Source of the DNA: Gammaproteobacteria bacterium
GTDB taxonomy: Bacteria > Pseudomonadota > Gammaproteobacteria > Chromatiales > Sedimenticolaceae
Assembly: GCA_020445245.1 (NCBI GenBank)
Contig: JAGRHB010000099.1
Span: forward strand, 1 to 7,130
DNA: 7,130 nt
Direction: 5' to 3'
In this document: positions 1 to 5,847 of the stretch, piece after piece
How the letters are laid out: every line of letters begins with the position of its first letter
Position numbering within the stretch: the first letter of the stretch is position 1
The notes under the pieces: generated by a model
Databases searched by the model: none
Told to the model about the DNA's origin: nothing
Seen by the model: only the letters and a program-made list of their open reading frames with translations
Program-made: the position numbers and the translations under genes

Positions 1-2
1 CT

Positions 3-71
3 TGCATTGCGTGTGCGGTGCACCTGACCGACGAAGCGGGCGATGAGATGTTGCAGGTAAAGATACGCTGA
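3..71 (+). CDS. C-terminal end of an unrecognised protein (5' part outside the window)
   Basis: An open frame enters from the left edge and ends at TGA, 69-71. It gives 22 residues ending in LQVKIR and carries the motif CIACA near its start. Only this tail is present, so no family can be named; CIACA is not a CxxCH heme motif. It is accepted as coding because its codons mostly end in G or C, like the neighbouring genes, and because a strong intrinsic terminator in the same direction begins 15 bases after the stop. The gene converges on the sulfide dehydrogenase operon. The frame is a reasonable inference; the function is unknown. Confidence 0.45.
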   Translation, partial: CIACAVHLTDEAGDEMLQVKIR

Positions 72-86
72 TCGTCGGTTGAACAC

Positions 87-125
87 GCCGCCGCCTTTCC
101 GGTTCGCCGGGGCGGCGGCTTTTTT
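87..125 (+). terminator. Intrinsic terminator of the left-edge plus-strand gene
   Basis: A 9-bp GC stem (87-95 with 111-119) encloses a second small hairpin, CCGG-TTCG-CCGG, and is followed directly by six T residues (120-125). It lies 15 bases downstream of the TGA at 69-71. The form is that of a classical Rho-independent terminator acting on plus-strand transcripts. Confidence 0.85.
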
Positions 126-142
126 GTGCCCGGTGGGAAGAC

Positions 143-167
143 AAAAAAAGGGCCCCGCAGGGCCCTT
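143..167 (-). terminator. Intrinsic terminator of the fcc/oxidase operon
   Basis: An 8-bp stem, AAGGGCCC (148-155) with GGGCCCTT (160-167), has a four-base loop. Read on the minus strand it ends in a T-run, formed by the A-run at 143-149. It lies about 33 bases beyond the fccB stop codon, so it should end the minus-strand operon. It sits back to back with the opposing terminator at 87-125. Confidence 0.85.
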
Positions 168-199
168 CAAGATTCGATCGTCAGAGATTCAGCAGGTCA

Positions 200-1471
200 T
201 CAGCCCCAGCTGTCCTTCTTGATGTTGGCGAACCAGCTGTACGCATAGTCCACTTCGCGTGCACGCATCTCGGGGCTGCTGTCCTTCGATGTCAGACCAC
301 CGGATCCTTCCACGCCATTGAGCTTGCCGTCCTTCAGGTCATAGACCTTGGCAACGGAGATGGCGTCATCCGGGCCGACCACCGAGTAACAGGTGTTGAC
401 CAGCGCCGGGTCACCCGGTTCGCGGCCGTTGAGCAGGTCAACCACCGCAGCGGCTGCGACCTTGCCTTCGGAGTTGGCTGCGTAACCGGATTTCGGCAGC
501 GGTGTTGCCACGGAGGCGTCGCCGATCACATGGACGTTCTTGTGGATCGTCGACTCGAAGCTGCGGCCGTCGATCGGACACCAGCCCTTGTCGTCGGTCA
601 GGCCGGCCTTGATGGCGATGGCGCCGGCCGTTTGTGCCGGGATCACGTTGGCCACGGCCACCTTGTGCGCGGTATCACCGACGTACAGGGTGTTGGTCGC
701 TGCGTCGACACGCGTGACCTTGCCACCCTTCTCGGCACTGACCCACTCGATGATACCGGCGTGGTGACGCTCGAATGCCTGCATGAACAGCCCCTGCTTC
801 GAGAACTTGTCCTTGGCATCGAGGATGATCAGCTTCGACTTCGGCTTCTTGGCCCTCAGGTACATCGCAATCTGACAGGCGCGTTCGTACGGCCCAGGCG
901 GGCACCGGAACGGGTTCGGCGGGGCAGCGATGGCGACTACGCCGCCGTCGTCCATTGCCTCGAGCTGCTTGCGCAGGATGACTGTCTGTTCACCGGCCTT
1001 CCAGGCATGCGGCATGGTCTTCATGGCCGCCTCGTCGTATCCCTCGATGTTGCTGGCGAAGGAGATGCCGGGCGCCACGATACAACGGTCGTAGGCGAAG
1101 GTCTTGCCGCCGGCGGTCATGACTTTCTTGCCAGCCGCATCGATGTCGGTGACGGTGTCGTGGACGACGTTGACGCCGTGACCCTTGAGACCATCGTAGG
1201 TCACCTTGATGGAATCCATCGTGCGGTGACCGGACAGGACCTCATTGCTCATGAAGCAGGTGTAGTACTCGGTGTTCGGTTCGATCAGGGTGACGTCGAT
1301 CGAGGAATCGGCCATGCGGATGTACTTGGCTGCTGTTGCGCCACCTACACCACCGCCGACAACGACGACCTTCTTGCTGGCCGCGCCGACGATTGCCGGG
1401 AAGCCCAGTGAACTGACCGCGACGGCGCCGCCGGTTACCTGGAGAAACTTTCTACGTGTGAAATTTGCCAT
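200..1471 (-). CDS. fccB: Flavocytochrome c sulfide dehydrogenase, flavoprotein subunit (FccB)
   Basis: FAD subunit of periplasmic sulfide dehydrogenase; it oxidises sulfide to sulfur or polysulfide and passes electrons to the heme subunit. The 423-aa product, near the usual family length, opens with a Tat signal (TRRKFLQ, residues 5-11, then a hydrophobic stretch to about 31). A dinucleotide-binding motif GGGVGG follows at 39-44. Cys72 in YYTC matches the cysteine that holds FAD covalently in the Allochromatium enzyme. Cys190 (FRCPPGP) and probably Cys361 (NTCYS) match the redox disulfide beside the flavin; Cys298 is an alternative partner. VIGDAS at 315-320 is the second FAD contact. The start at 1471 is preferred to the longer frame reaching 1630 because it gives an intact Tat signal behind a ribosome site, whereas the extension overlaps fccA. 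The gene starts 17 bases after fccA and is last in the operon. Confidence 0.95.
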   Translation of the reverse strand: MANFTRRKFLQVTGGAVAVSSLGFPAIVGAASKKVVVVGGGVGGATAAKYIRMADSSIDVTLIEPNTEYYTCFMSNEVLSGHRTMDSIKVTYDGLKGHGVNVVHDTVTDIDAAGKKVMTAGGKTFAYDRCIVAPGISFASNIEGYDEAAMKTMPHAWKAGEQTVILRKQLEAMDDGGVVAIAAPPNPFRCPPGPYERACQIAMYLRAKKPKSKLIILDAKDKFSKQGLFMQAFERHHAGIIEWVSAEKGGKVTRVDAATNTLYVGDTAHKVAVANVIPAQTAGAIAIKAGLTDDKGWCPIDGRSFESTIHKNVHVIGDASVATPLPKSGYAANSEGKVAAAAVVDLLNGREPGDPALVNTCYSVVGPDDAISVAKVYDLKDGKLNGVEGSGGLTSKDSSPEMRAREVDYAYSWFANIKKDSWG

Positions 1472-1480
1472 TTTTGTGGT

Positions 1481-1486
1481 CCCCCT
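1481..1486 (-). promoter_or_regulatory. Ribosome binding site fixing the fccB start
   Basis: On the minus strand AGGGGG lies nine bases before the ATG at 1469-1471. It is within the short gap after the fccA stop and supports the shorter start rather than the longer open frame that runs back into fccA. Confidence 0.65.
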
Positions 1487-1488
1487 GA

Positions 1489-2070
1489 TTACTTCTGGCT
1501 GGCAAAGTAGTTCAGCACAGCATCGATTTCGGCGTCGCTGAGCTTCTCGACCTGCTTGGCCATCTTCTTCGGCATCTCGCGATTGCCGGCCTTGAAGTCG
1601 GCCATCGAGTATTGCAGCCACGGCAGCCACTGGCCTGCCAGAATGCCTGCGTCGTCACCTGGCAGCGAGCCGCCCTCGTCGTGACACTTCGCGCAGCTCT
1701 TGTCGTAGGTCTCAGCGCCTGCTTTTGCTTTGGCGGCGTCATGCGGCACCATGGCCTTGTACACCGGCTGGCCGGCGAAGAAACCCGCCATTGTTTCGAT
1801 CTGCTCGTCGCTGTAGCCCTTGGCGATCCGGTCCATGATGGTGGCAGGTCGTGTGCCTTCCTTGAATGCCTTCATCGAATCGTTGAAGTAGCTCTCCGAC
1901 ATGCCGGCGAGGTTCGGTGACGCCGGCCCGGCGCTCTGGCCGTTGGTGCCGTGACAGCCCGCACAGGTGTTGGCCATCATGCTTGCAGATGATCCGGCCA
2001 ATACCTGCGTGGTACCAGCCATGAAGACTGAGCCGATCAGTGCGACAAGTGCTTTCTTGTTGCAGCCCAT
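1489..2070 (-). CDS. fccA: Flavocytochrome c sulfide dehydrogenase, diheme cytochrome c subunit (FccA)
   Basis: Electron-accepting subunit of sulfide dehydrogenase; it takes electrons from the FccB flavin in the periplasm. The 193-aa precursor starts with a Sec signal peptide (KK at 5-6, hydrophobic core about 7-25, likely cleavage after VLA at 23-25). Two cytochrome c domains follow, with heme sites CAGCH at 36-40 and CAKCH at 126-130. Met79 (in TIMDRIAKGY) and a Met in MPKKM (166-170) are likely axial ligands. Mature size, about 168 residues, fits known FccA proteins. The ribosome site GGAGGA at 2074-2079 is only three bases from the ATG, rather short, but the signal peptide supports this start. 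The immediate partner fccB downstream makes FccA more likely than a free cytochrome c4. Confidence 0.9.
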   Translation of the reverse strand: MGCNKKALVALIGSVFMAGTTQVLAGSSASMMANTCAGCHGTNGQSAGPASPNLAGMSESYFNDSMKAFKEGTRPATIMDRIAKGYSDEQIETMAGFFAGQPVYKAMVPHDAAKAKAGAETYDKSCAKCHDEGGSLPGDDAGILAGQWLPWLQYSMADFKAGNREMPKKMAKQVEKLSDAEIDAVLNYFASQK

Positions 2071-2115
2071 AGTTCCTCCGGTTTCTCTCTGAATGGAAAG
2101 GTTCTTGGTTATTAA

Positions 2116-2134
2116 GCCCGGCGGTGAGCCGGGC
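2116..2134 (-). terminator. Stem-loop between the diheme cytochrome gene and fccA
   Basis: A perfect 7-bp GC stem, GCCCGGC (2116-2122) with GCCGGGC (2128-2134), and a five-base loop sit in the 82-base gap between the two genes. On the minus strand it is followed only by TTAATAA rather than a clean T-run, so it may be a leaky terminator or an mRNA-stabilising hairpin. A better T-run lies on the opposite side (2139-2143), but no plus-strand gene is seen that would need it. Confidence 0.45.
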
Positions 2135-2152
2135 CTGGTTTTTCTACGCAGC

Positions 2153-2878
2153 TTACTGAGCGGCAGCCTGTTGGGTGCTGCCGTCGCTCTGCTCGTTGCC
2201 TAGTCTAGCGTAATAAACGGCCAGTTCGTTTATCTCGTCGCGCGTGAGTGCCTTGGCAATGATCCGCATACGACTATAGATGTCGTTCGTGCGCTTCTCG
2301 CCCGCATAGTCTTTCATTGTCTCGACGAAATACTTGACATTCTGACCTGCAATTGCCGGGACATCAATAATTGCCCCCTGGCCGTTGCGTCCGTGGCAGG
2401 AGGCACATGGCTGGATCAGGCGCTTTTTGTCGCCGCGAAACACCAGCCGAACGGTTTCCTCGCTGACCGTCTCGTCCGCATCGACCTCGACCGACGGCAC
2501 CGGTTGCTGGGCATACCAGGCCGCCAGTGCTGCGAGCTGCTCGTTGGTCAGGCGCTCGACCGCCTCGTTCATGCGCCGGTTTTCACGGCTGCCGTCCTTG
2601 TAGTCGCGCAGCTGCTTGAAGGTGTACGCGGCCACCTGTCCGGCCAGGGTAGGGTGCTTGTCCCGATCCGGCTCCGCACCGCCCTTGCCGTGGCAGTCGG
2701 TGCAGGCGTTCACGTCTTCGGTCTCGACGGTCTCTATCTTGGCGCCGATAGACGCATCACCTTTTCTGACCAGGCTGTGGGTCTCCACCGTCCAGGCCAC
2801 GTTGGAAGAGGGTGCACCCTGTGCAAGGCCGAACGGCATCAGTACACAGGCAATCGTGATGATTTTGTAGGTATTCAT
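2153..2878 (-). CDS. Periplasmic diheme cytochrome c, c4-like
   Basis: Likely soluble electron carrier between sulfide dehydrogenase and the oxidase. The 241-aa product has a Sec signal peptide (hydrophobic about residues 6-19, cleavage probably near AQG-A at 19-22), then about 36 residues before the first heme site CTDCH (59-63). The second site CASCH is at 158-162. Met103 (RRMNEAVERL) and Met204 (SRMRIIAKAL) are likely axial ligands, each in the repeated c4-type domain ending in AAWYAQ or AVYYAR. An acidic linker, about 129-142, separates the halves. The start at 2878 is chosen for its signal peptide; the longer frame to 3046 would overlap the oxidase gene. It begins five bases after cbaA, suggesting translational coupling. 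A donor role is inferred from position; a bound oxidase subunit is also possible. Confidence 0.85.
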   Translation of the reverse strand: MNTYKIITIACVLMPFGLAQGAPSSNVAWTVETHSLVRKGDASIGAKIETVETEDVNACTDCHGKGGAEPDRDKHPTLAGQVAAYTFKQLRDYKDGSRENRRMNEAVERLTNEQLAALAAWYAQQPVPSVEVDADETVSEETVRLVFRGDKKRLIQPCASCHGRNGQGAIIDVPAIAGQNVKYFVETMKDYAGEKRTNDIYSRMRIIAKALTRDEINELAVYYARLGNEQSDGSTQQAAAQ

Positions 2879-2883
2879 GGCTA

Positions 2884-4503
2884 TCAGTACCCCCAAGGCA
2901 TCGAGCCGGGTGCATCCAGGATCAGGAGTTGGACGATGGGTATGCCATAGGCAACGATCATCCAGACGGTCAGGATCCCGTTCCACAAGACAAAGCCGTT
3001 CATCGACTTGGGAACGCTCATCGGGGGATAGACCGCAATGGCCCAATCGTCATCGCTGACGCTGTCCAGCTTGCGGGCGGCGTGCGACATCAGGAGGTTC
3101 AATACGAACAGCAACGCCGAGAACAGCAGGATGGCGCCGCCGACGATCATCGCGAGTTCATGCGGATCCCATTGTTGGACCAATGGCGAGTCGTAAGGCG
3201 TGGACGAGATACGGCGCGGTTGGCCCAGCAGGCCCAGTACGTGCCAGGGCATGGTGAGGACCATCATGCCGATCATCCACAGCCACAGCTGGAACACCGC
3301 CATCCCACGCGAAGCCAAGCGGCGACCGGTGAGCTTCGGCCACAAATGATATGCAACGGCCAGGTACATGATGACCGTGGTGCCGGCGAAGATCAGGTGG
3401 AAGTGGCCGGTGACCCACTGGGTGTTGTGAACCAGCGTGTTCATCGAATAGCTGGCATTGATCATGCCGCCCCAGCCACCGGCGATCAGCATGAACAGCG
3501 CCAGCATTCCGGCGACCACCATCGGTTCTTTCCAGTTGAGGGCGGTGATCCAGCCAAAAAGGCCCTGGCCACCGCGCAGCCGACCCGCGCCCTCCAGCGA
3601 GGCCAGCACGGTAAAGCCGGTCAGCAGGGTGGGGATGGCGACGCCGAAGGTGCCCAGCATATGCAGAAACTTGAAGCCGGCAGACTGCTGGGGGTCCATG
3701 TACAGATGGTGGAAACCGATCGGCACGCTCAATACCAGCAGCATTATGAACGCGACGCGGCCCATCTCGTCACTGAACAGCCGGCCACCCGCCATCTTCG
3801 GCAGGATGGTGTACATCGCGATATAGGCCGGGAACAGCCAGAAATACACGATGGCGTGAAGCGTCCACGAGAACAGGGTGCGTGCGAGGCCGGGATCGAT
3901 AGTGTCCATCAGCCCGAGTGACCAGGGGATCAGTTGGAACAGCATCTCGATCGCAACGCCGGCGCTGGTCCACAGCCACATGATGGCGTTGGCGGTGGTT
4001 CCGTACATTGCCAGCGGGACCACTTTTCCGGGGTTGTCCCGTCTCCAGGTGATCACAGACATGATCATTTCCAGACACCAGATCCACGAGCCAACCACCA
4101 GCAGCGTGGCACCGATATAGAACATCGGGTGCGCCATCAGCGGCGGGTAGAAGGTGTAGAGGATGGATGCCTTGCCGGTGAGGAGTGGGATGGCCGCCAT
4201 CACCGTGCCACTGAGGGCTACCAGGAACGCCACCCAGGCAAGACCCTTGTTCCACAATGGCCGTTTCAGCGTCGTGGTGGCCGTGTAGTAGCCGAATCCC
4301 ATGATGAAGAAAGTCGTGAGGACGAAACCCATCAACACGCCGTGTGTGGATACCGAGGCGAAGTAGAGTTCGTGTGATTCAAGCTCTGGAAACAGGCCGC
4401 TGCGATTCATGACCTGATACAGGCCAAGAATGATTGCGACGAAGAATGCGGCAAACGCGACCCAGAGGTTCGCGAGTGCCACGGATTTGGACTTGTCGTA
4501 CAT
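2884..4503 (-). CDS. cbaA: B-family (ba3-type) heme-copper oxidase subunit I
   Basis: Catalytic subunit of a terminal oxidase; it reduces oxygen to water in the inner membrane. The 539-aa protein has many hydrophobic helices and aligns from memory with Thermus ba3 subunit I at a near-constant offset. His54 and His369 would bind the low-spin heme, His367 the high-spin heme, and His216, His265 and His266 CuB. Tyr220 corresponds to the cross-linked tyrosine (Tyr237 in Thermus). K-channel positions are kept: Tyr231, Thr292 and Thr295 for Tyr248, Ser309 and Thr312. GAGRLRGGQGLFGW (305-318) is typical of this family. One oddity is that the usual GHP around the first CuB ligand reads LHA here (215-217). 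The retained tyrosine argues for oxygen reduction rather than a B-family-derived NO reductase. It starts 34 bases after cbaB. Confidence 0.93.
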   Translation of the reverse strand: MYDKSKSVALANLWVAFAAFFVAIILGLYQVMNRSGLFPELESHELYFASVSTHGVLMGFVLTTFFIMGFGYYTATTTLKRPLWNKGLAWVAFLVALSGTVMAAIPLLTGKASILYTFYPPLMAHPMFYIGATLLVVGSWIWCLEMIMSVITWRRDNPGKVVPLAMYGTTANAIMWLWTSAGVAIEMLFQLIPWSLGLMDTIDPGLARTLFSWTLHAIVYFWLFPAYIAMYTILPKMAGGRLFSDEMGRVAFIMLLVLSVPIGFHHLYMDPQQSAGFKFLHMLGTFGVAIPTLLTGFTVLASLEGAGRLRGGQGLFGWITALNWKEPMVVAGMLALFMLIAGGWGGMINASYSMNTLVHNTQWVTGHFHLIFAGTTVIMYLAVAYHLWPKLTGRRLASRGMAVFQLWLWMIGMMVLTMPWHVLGLLGQPRRISSTPYDSPLVQQWDPHELAMIVGGAILLFSALLFVLNLLMSHAARKLDSVSDDDWAIAVYPPMSVPKSMNGFVLWNGILTVWMIVAYGIPIVQLLILDAPGSMPWGY

Positions 4504-4537
4504 ATTGTTCTTCCCGAATTCGTTGTGTCAGCGGCGA

Positions 4538-5020
4538 TCAGCCCTTGGGGACGACCTTCAGCTTGGACCACATATAGTCATGTCCGAGACCGCAGTACTC
4601 GTTACACAGGAATTGTGCCTCCCCCTCGCGCGAGAACCTGGTATTGACCTCCGAGACATAACCCGGGACCACCATGGTGCTCATGTTGGTGAAGGGGACG
4701 TGGACACCGTGCAGGACATCCGGACTGGTGATCCGGAACTTCACATCGGTGTCTGCGGGGACTTCGATCATCTGCGGGTAGAATGAATAGCGTGCAGCGA
4801 CCATGCGCACCGTCACGCTTCCGTCGGGGTTGGTGGTTGCGCCAAGGTTGTCCTCGGCGAACTCTCCGGAGAGGTGCAGTGTCTTCGGGTCGATGGTCTC
4901 CACGTTGCTCGGTGGATGCATGTTCAACATGATCGCCGCGTAGGCCATCGAACCGATCATGACCGCAGTCATGAAGCCGACGACATACATCCATTTTTTT
5001 TCTAACGGATCGATATGCAT
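4538..5020 (-). CDS. cbaB: ba3-type oxidase subunit II with CuA centre
   Basis: Accepts electrons from cytochrome c at a binuclear CuA site on the periplasmic side. The 160-aa protein has a short cytoplasmic N-terminus, one membrane helix (about residues 12-32) and a cupredoxin domain. CuA ligands are His104 (SPDVLHGVHVP), Cys139, Glu141 by backbone, Cys143, His147 and Met150, all within CNEYCGLGHDYM. Glu7 in LEKKW lines up with Glu15 of Thermus subunit II, the K-channel entrance residue. No heme c motif is present, so electrons must come from a separate cytochrome. The small size and single helix match the B family and not A-family subunit II. A ribosome site AGGGA precedes the ATG, which lies 16 bases after the subunit IIa gene. 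Confidence 0.93.
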   Translation of the reverse strand: MHIDPLEKKWMYVVGFMTAVMIGSMAYAAIMLNMHPPSNVETIDPKTLHLSGEFAEDNLGATTNPDGSVTVRMVAARYSFYPQMIEVPADTDVKFRITSPDVLHGVHVPFTNMSTMVVPGYVSEVNTRFSREGEAQFLCNEYCGLGHDYMWSKLKVVPKG

Positions 5021-5036
5021 CTGAAATTTTCCCTGG

Positions 5037-5189
5037 CTAGGCTACAGGTCCGTGTGACATGAACAGACCAAAGAAGAAGTACAACCAGCCGACCAGCATG
5101 GCCAGTCCGATCGCGAGAATAAGTGCCCAGGTACCTCTCGGTGGCGCCTCGAGGATGCGTCTTTGTTCTTCGTCCGACATTTCCGACAT
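5037..5189 (-). CDS. cbaD: Small single-helix oxidase subunit, IIa/CbaD-like
   Basis: The 50-aa product has a charged N-terminus (SDEEQRRILEAPPRG) and one membrane helix, about residues 20-43, ending in MSHG. Proline and glycine before the helix, its length and its ending resemble the 34-aa subunit IIa of Thermus ba3 oxidase (KPKGALAVILVL to FFARG, recalled from memory). Subunit IIa is thought to supply the second helix that B-family subunit II lacks. Placement directly before cbaB and cbaA supports this. The start at 5189 is preferred over an upstream ATG at 5255 because GGGAGAG lies six bases before it; the next ATG at 5180 has no such site. It is the first gene of the operon. Family assignment rests on short, hydrophobic similarity and is therefore less certain than for its neighbours. 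Confidence 0.75.
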   Translation of the reverse strand: MSEMSDEEQRRILEAPPRGTWALILAIGLAMLVGWLYFFFGLFMSHGPVA

Positions 5190-5195
5190 TGCGAT

Positions 5196-5202
5196 CTCTC
5201 CC
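5196..5202 (-). promoter_or_regulatory. Ribosome binding site of the first operon gene
   Basis: GGGAGAG on the minus strand lies six bases before the ATG at 5187-5189. It decides the start of the small subunit against the in-frame ATG at 5255, which would add 22 hydrophilic residues ahead of the conserved part. Confidence 0.65.
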
Positions 5203-5410
5203 GTGTTCTTATCGATAAATCCAAGGTGTTGGCGCTTGGCAGAGGGCTGGATCACGTCCGCATTTGCGCCGTGACCGAAGTACGGCGGGCCTTGGCGTGC
5301 ATGAGGACCGTGCCGGGTGCGATGATGTTTGTTGCTTTTCTTTTGGCACTCACCACCAAACGTGGGTGCAAGATATACCGACCCAATGGGTTTTTAAAGG
5401 GTAGGATGAT

Positions 5411-5430
5411 TTATAAGTGATTGGTTATAA
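5411..5430. repeat. TTATAA-N8-TTATAA repeat in the operon upstream region
   Basis: Two copies of the self-complementary hexamer TTATAA begin 14 bases apart, at 5411 and 5425. They stand next to the inverted repeat at 5434-5455. Such symmetry in an AT-rich upstream patch suits a regulator site, but AT-rich DNA also yields this by chance. Confidence 0.35.
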
Positions 5431-5433
5431 AGG

Positions 5434-5455
5434 AAAACTAATCTATGTTAGTTTT
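5434..5455. promoter_or_regulatory. Perfect 8-bp inverted repeat, possible operator
   Basis: AAAACTAA (5434-5441) and TTAGTTTT (5448-5455) form a perfect inverted repeat with a six-base centre, about 245 bases before the first operon gene. It could bind a dimeric repressor or activator. As RNA the stem would be weak and has no long T-run, so a terminator for the preceding minus-strand gene is possible but less likely. Confidence 0.4.
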
Positions 5456-5529
5456 TATGGGGTGGTCGGTGAAGCGAAACAATGAGTGACGGTGATTGGC
5501 GATTGGCAGCGGGGTGCCATGCGCCGGGA

Positions 5530-5547
5530 ATGCCGCCTCGGCGGCAT
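5530..5547 (-). terminator. GC stem-loop after the 70-aa gene
   Basis: A 7-bp stem, ATGCCGC (5530-5536) with GCGGCAT (5541-5547), has a four-base loop. It lies about 33 bases beyond the stop of the small gene on the minus strand. The position suits a transcription end point or 3'-protecting hairpin. No T-run follows, so it is not a standard intrinsic terminator. Confidence 0.45.
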
Positions 5548-5579
5548 GCGGATTTCACAGGGTAGGGCTGTCTATCCAA

Positions 5580-5792
5580 TCAGCAGTTGCAATCGGAAAC
5601 GACTTTCCAGCGGCGTGAATCGCCGTCTTTGCGTTTGGTGGCGGATCTGATCCATGCGCGGGCGTGTTCGATGTCCTCGAAGCCAACGTAGTCACCGGTC
5701 TTCGGATCGCTGACGAACGCCCAGCCCAAGAGTCCGCGTTTCTCCACGCGGTACAAGCCGGTCTGCTCGTTGTGCACTATTCGGTATGTCAT
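5580..5792 (-). CDS. 70-aa protein of unknown function with C-terminal CNC
   Basis: I do not recognise this protein. It is soluble, with no signal peptide or membrane helix. It begins with what looks like a beta-hairpin pattern (TYRIVHNEQTGLYRVEKR, 2-19), followed by GWAFV (23-27), a tyrosine/aromatic segment and an amphipathic helix (FEDIEHARAWIRSA, about 38-51). A basic stretch (TKRKDGDSRR) precedes a tail ending in Cys68-Asn69-Cys70. The start is supported by GGAG at 5799-5802, six bases upstream, and by a good promoter about 30-55 bases upstream. It is separate from both the ATPase and the oxidase operon. It occupies the place where ccoS often follows ccoI, but it is not CcoS-like because it lacks a membrane helix. 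Metal binding by the terminal cysteines would be speculation. Confidence 0.75.
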   Translation of the reverse strand: MTYRIVHNEQTGLYRVEKRGLLGWAFVSDPKTGDYVGFEDIEHARAWIRSATKRKDGDSRRWKVVSDCNC

Positions 5793-5819
5793 TTCCTACT
5801 CCATAAATAAGTAACCGCT

Positions 5820-5847
5820 AATATACCGATTAATAAGAGAAAGTCAA
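5820..5847 (-). promoter_or_regulatory. Sigma70-type promoter of the 70-aa gene
   Basis: On the minus strand TTGACT (5842-5847) and TATATT (5820-5825) are separated by 16 bases. Transcription would begin near 5813, giving a leader of about 20 bases that contains the GGAG ribosome site. This is the best-matching promoter in the window. Confidence 0.7.

Larger units (their letters stand above)
5203..5579. other. Noncoding interval upstream of the oxidase/fcc operon
   Basis: No convincing gene is seen on either strand. The part nearest the operon (about 5203-5340) is GC-rich leader; about 5390-5460 is clearly more AT-rich than the rest of the window and is the likely promoter region. Weak minus-strand -10 candidates exist (TATAAA at 5410-5415, TATATC at 5372-5377), but none has a good -35 partner, so no promoter is called. 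A plus-strand reading frame of 39 codons from 5301 has no ribosome site and no recognisable product. Confidence 0.5.

Noticed and set aside
530..1411. Plus-strand open frame of 293 codons opposite fccB
   Set aside because: No recognisable domain, no ribosome site, and it is fully antisense to a gene with complete FAD and Tat motifs.
1472..1630. N-terminal extension of the fccB frame beyond 1471
   Set aside because: It overlaps fccA out of frame, has no ribosome site, and would bury the twin-arginine signal, which must be at the N-terminus.
2879..3046. N-terminal extension of the diheme cytochrome frame
   Set aside because: It lies within the end of cbaA and would place the signal peptide internally; the ATG at 2876-2878 gives a normal export signal.
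2929..3921. Long plus-strand open frame of 330 codons opposite cbaA
   Set aside because: Its product is low in hydrophobic order and rich in H, Q, R and D, as expected from the antisense of a membrane protein gene; the opposite strand has all heme-copper oxidase ligands.
2884..4503. Subunit I as a B-family-derived nitric oxide reductase
   Set aside because: The cross-link tyrosine (Tyr220) and the K-channel residues are kept, and subunit II has a full CuA site, which favours an oxygen reductase.
5301..5420. Plus-strand 39-codon frame with a hydrophobic start
   Set aside because: No ribosome site or promoter can be seen, and the product has no recognisable feature beyond a short hydrophobic run; it may be chance in the leader region.
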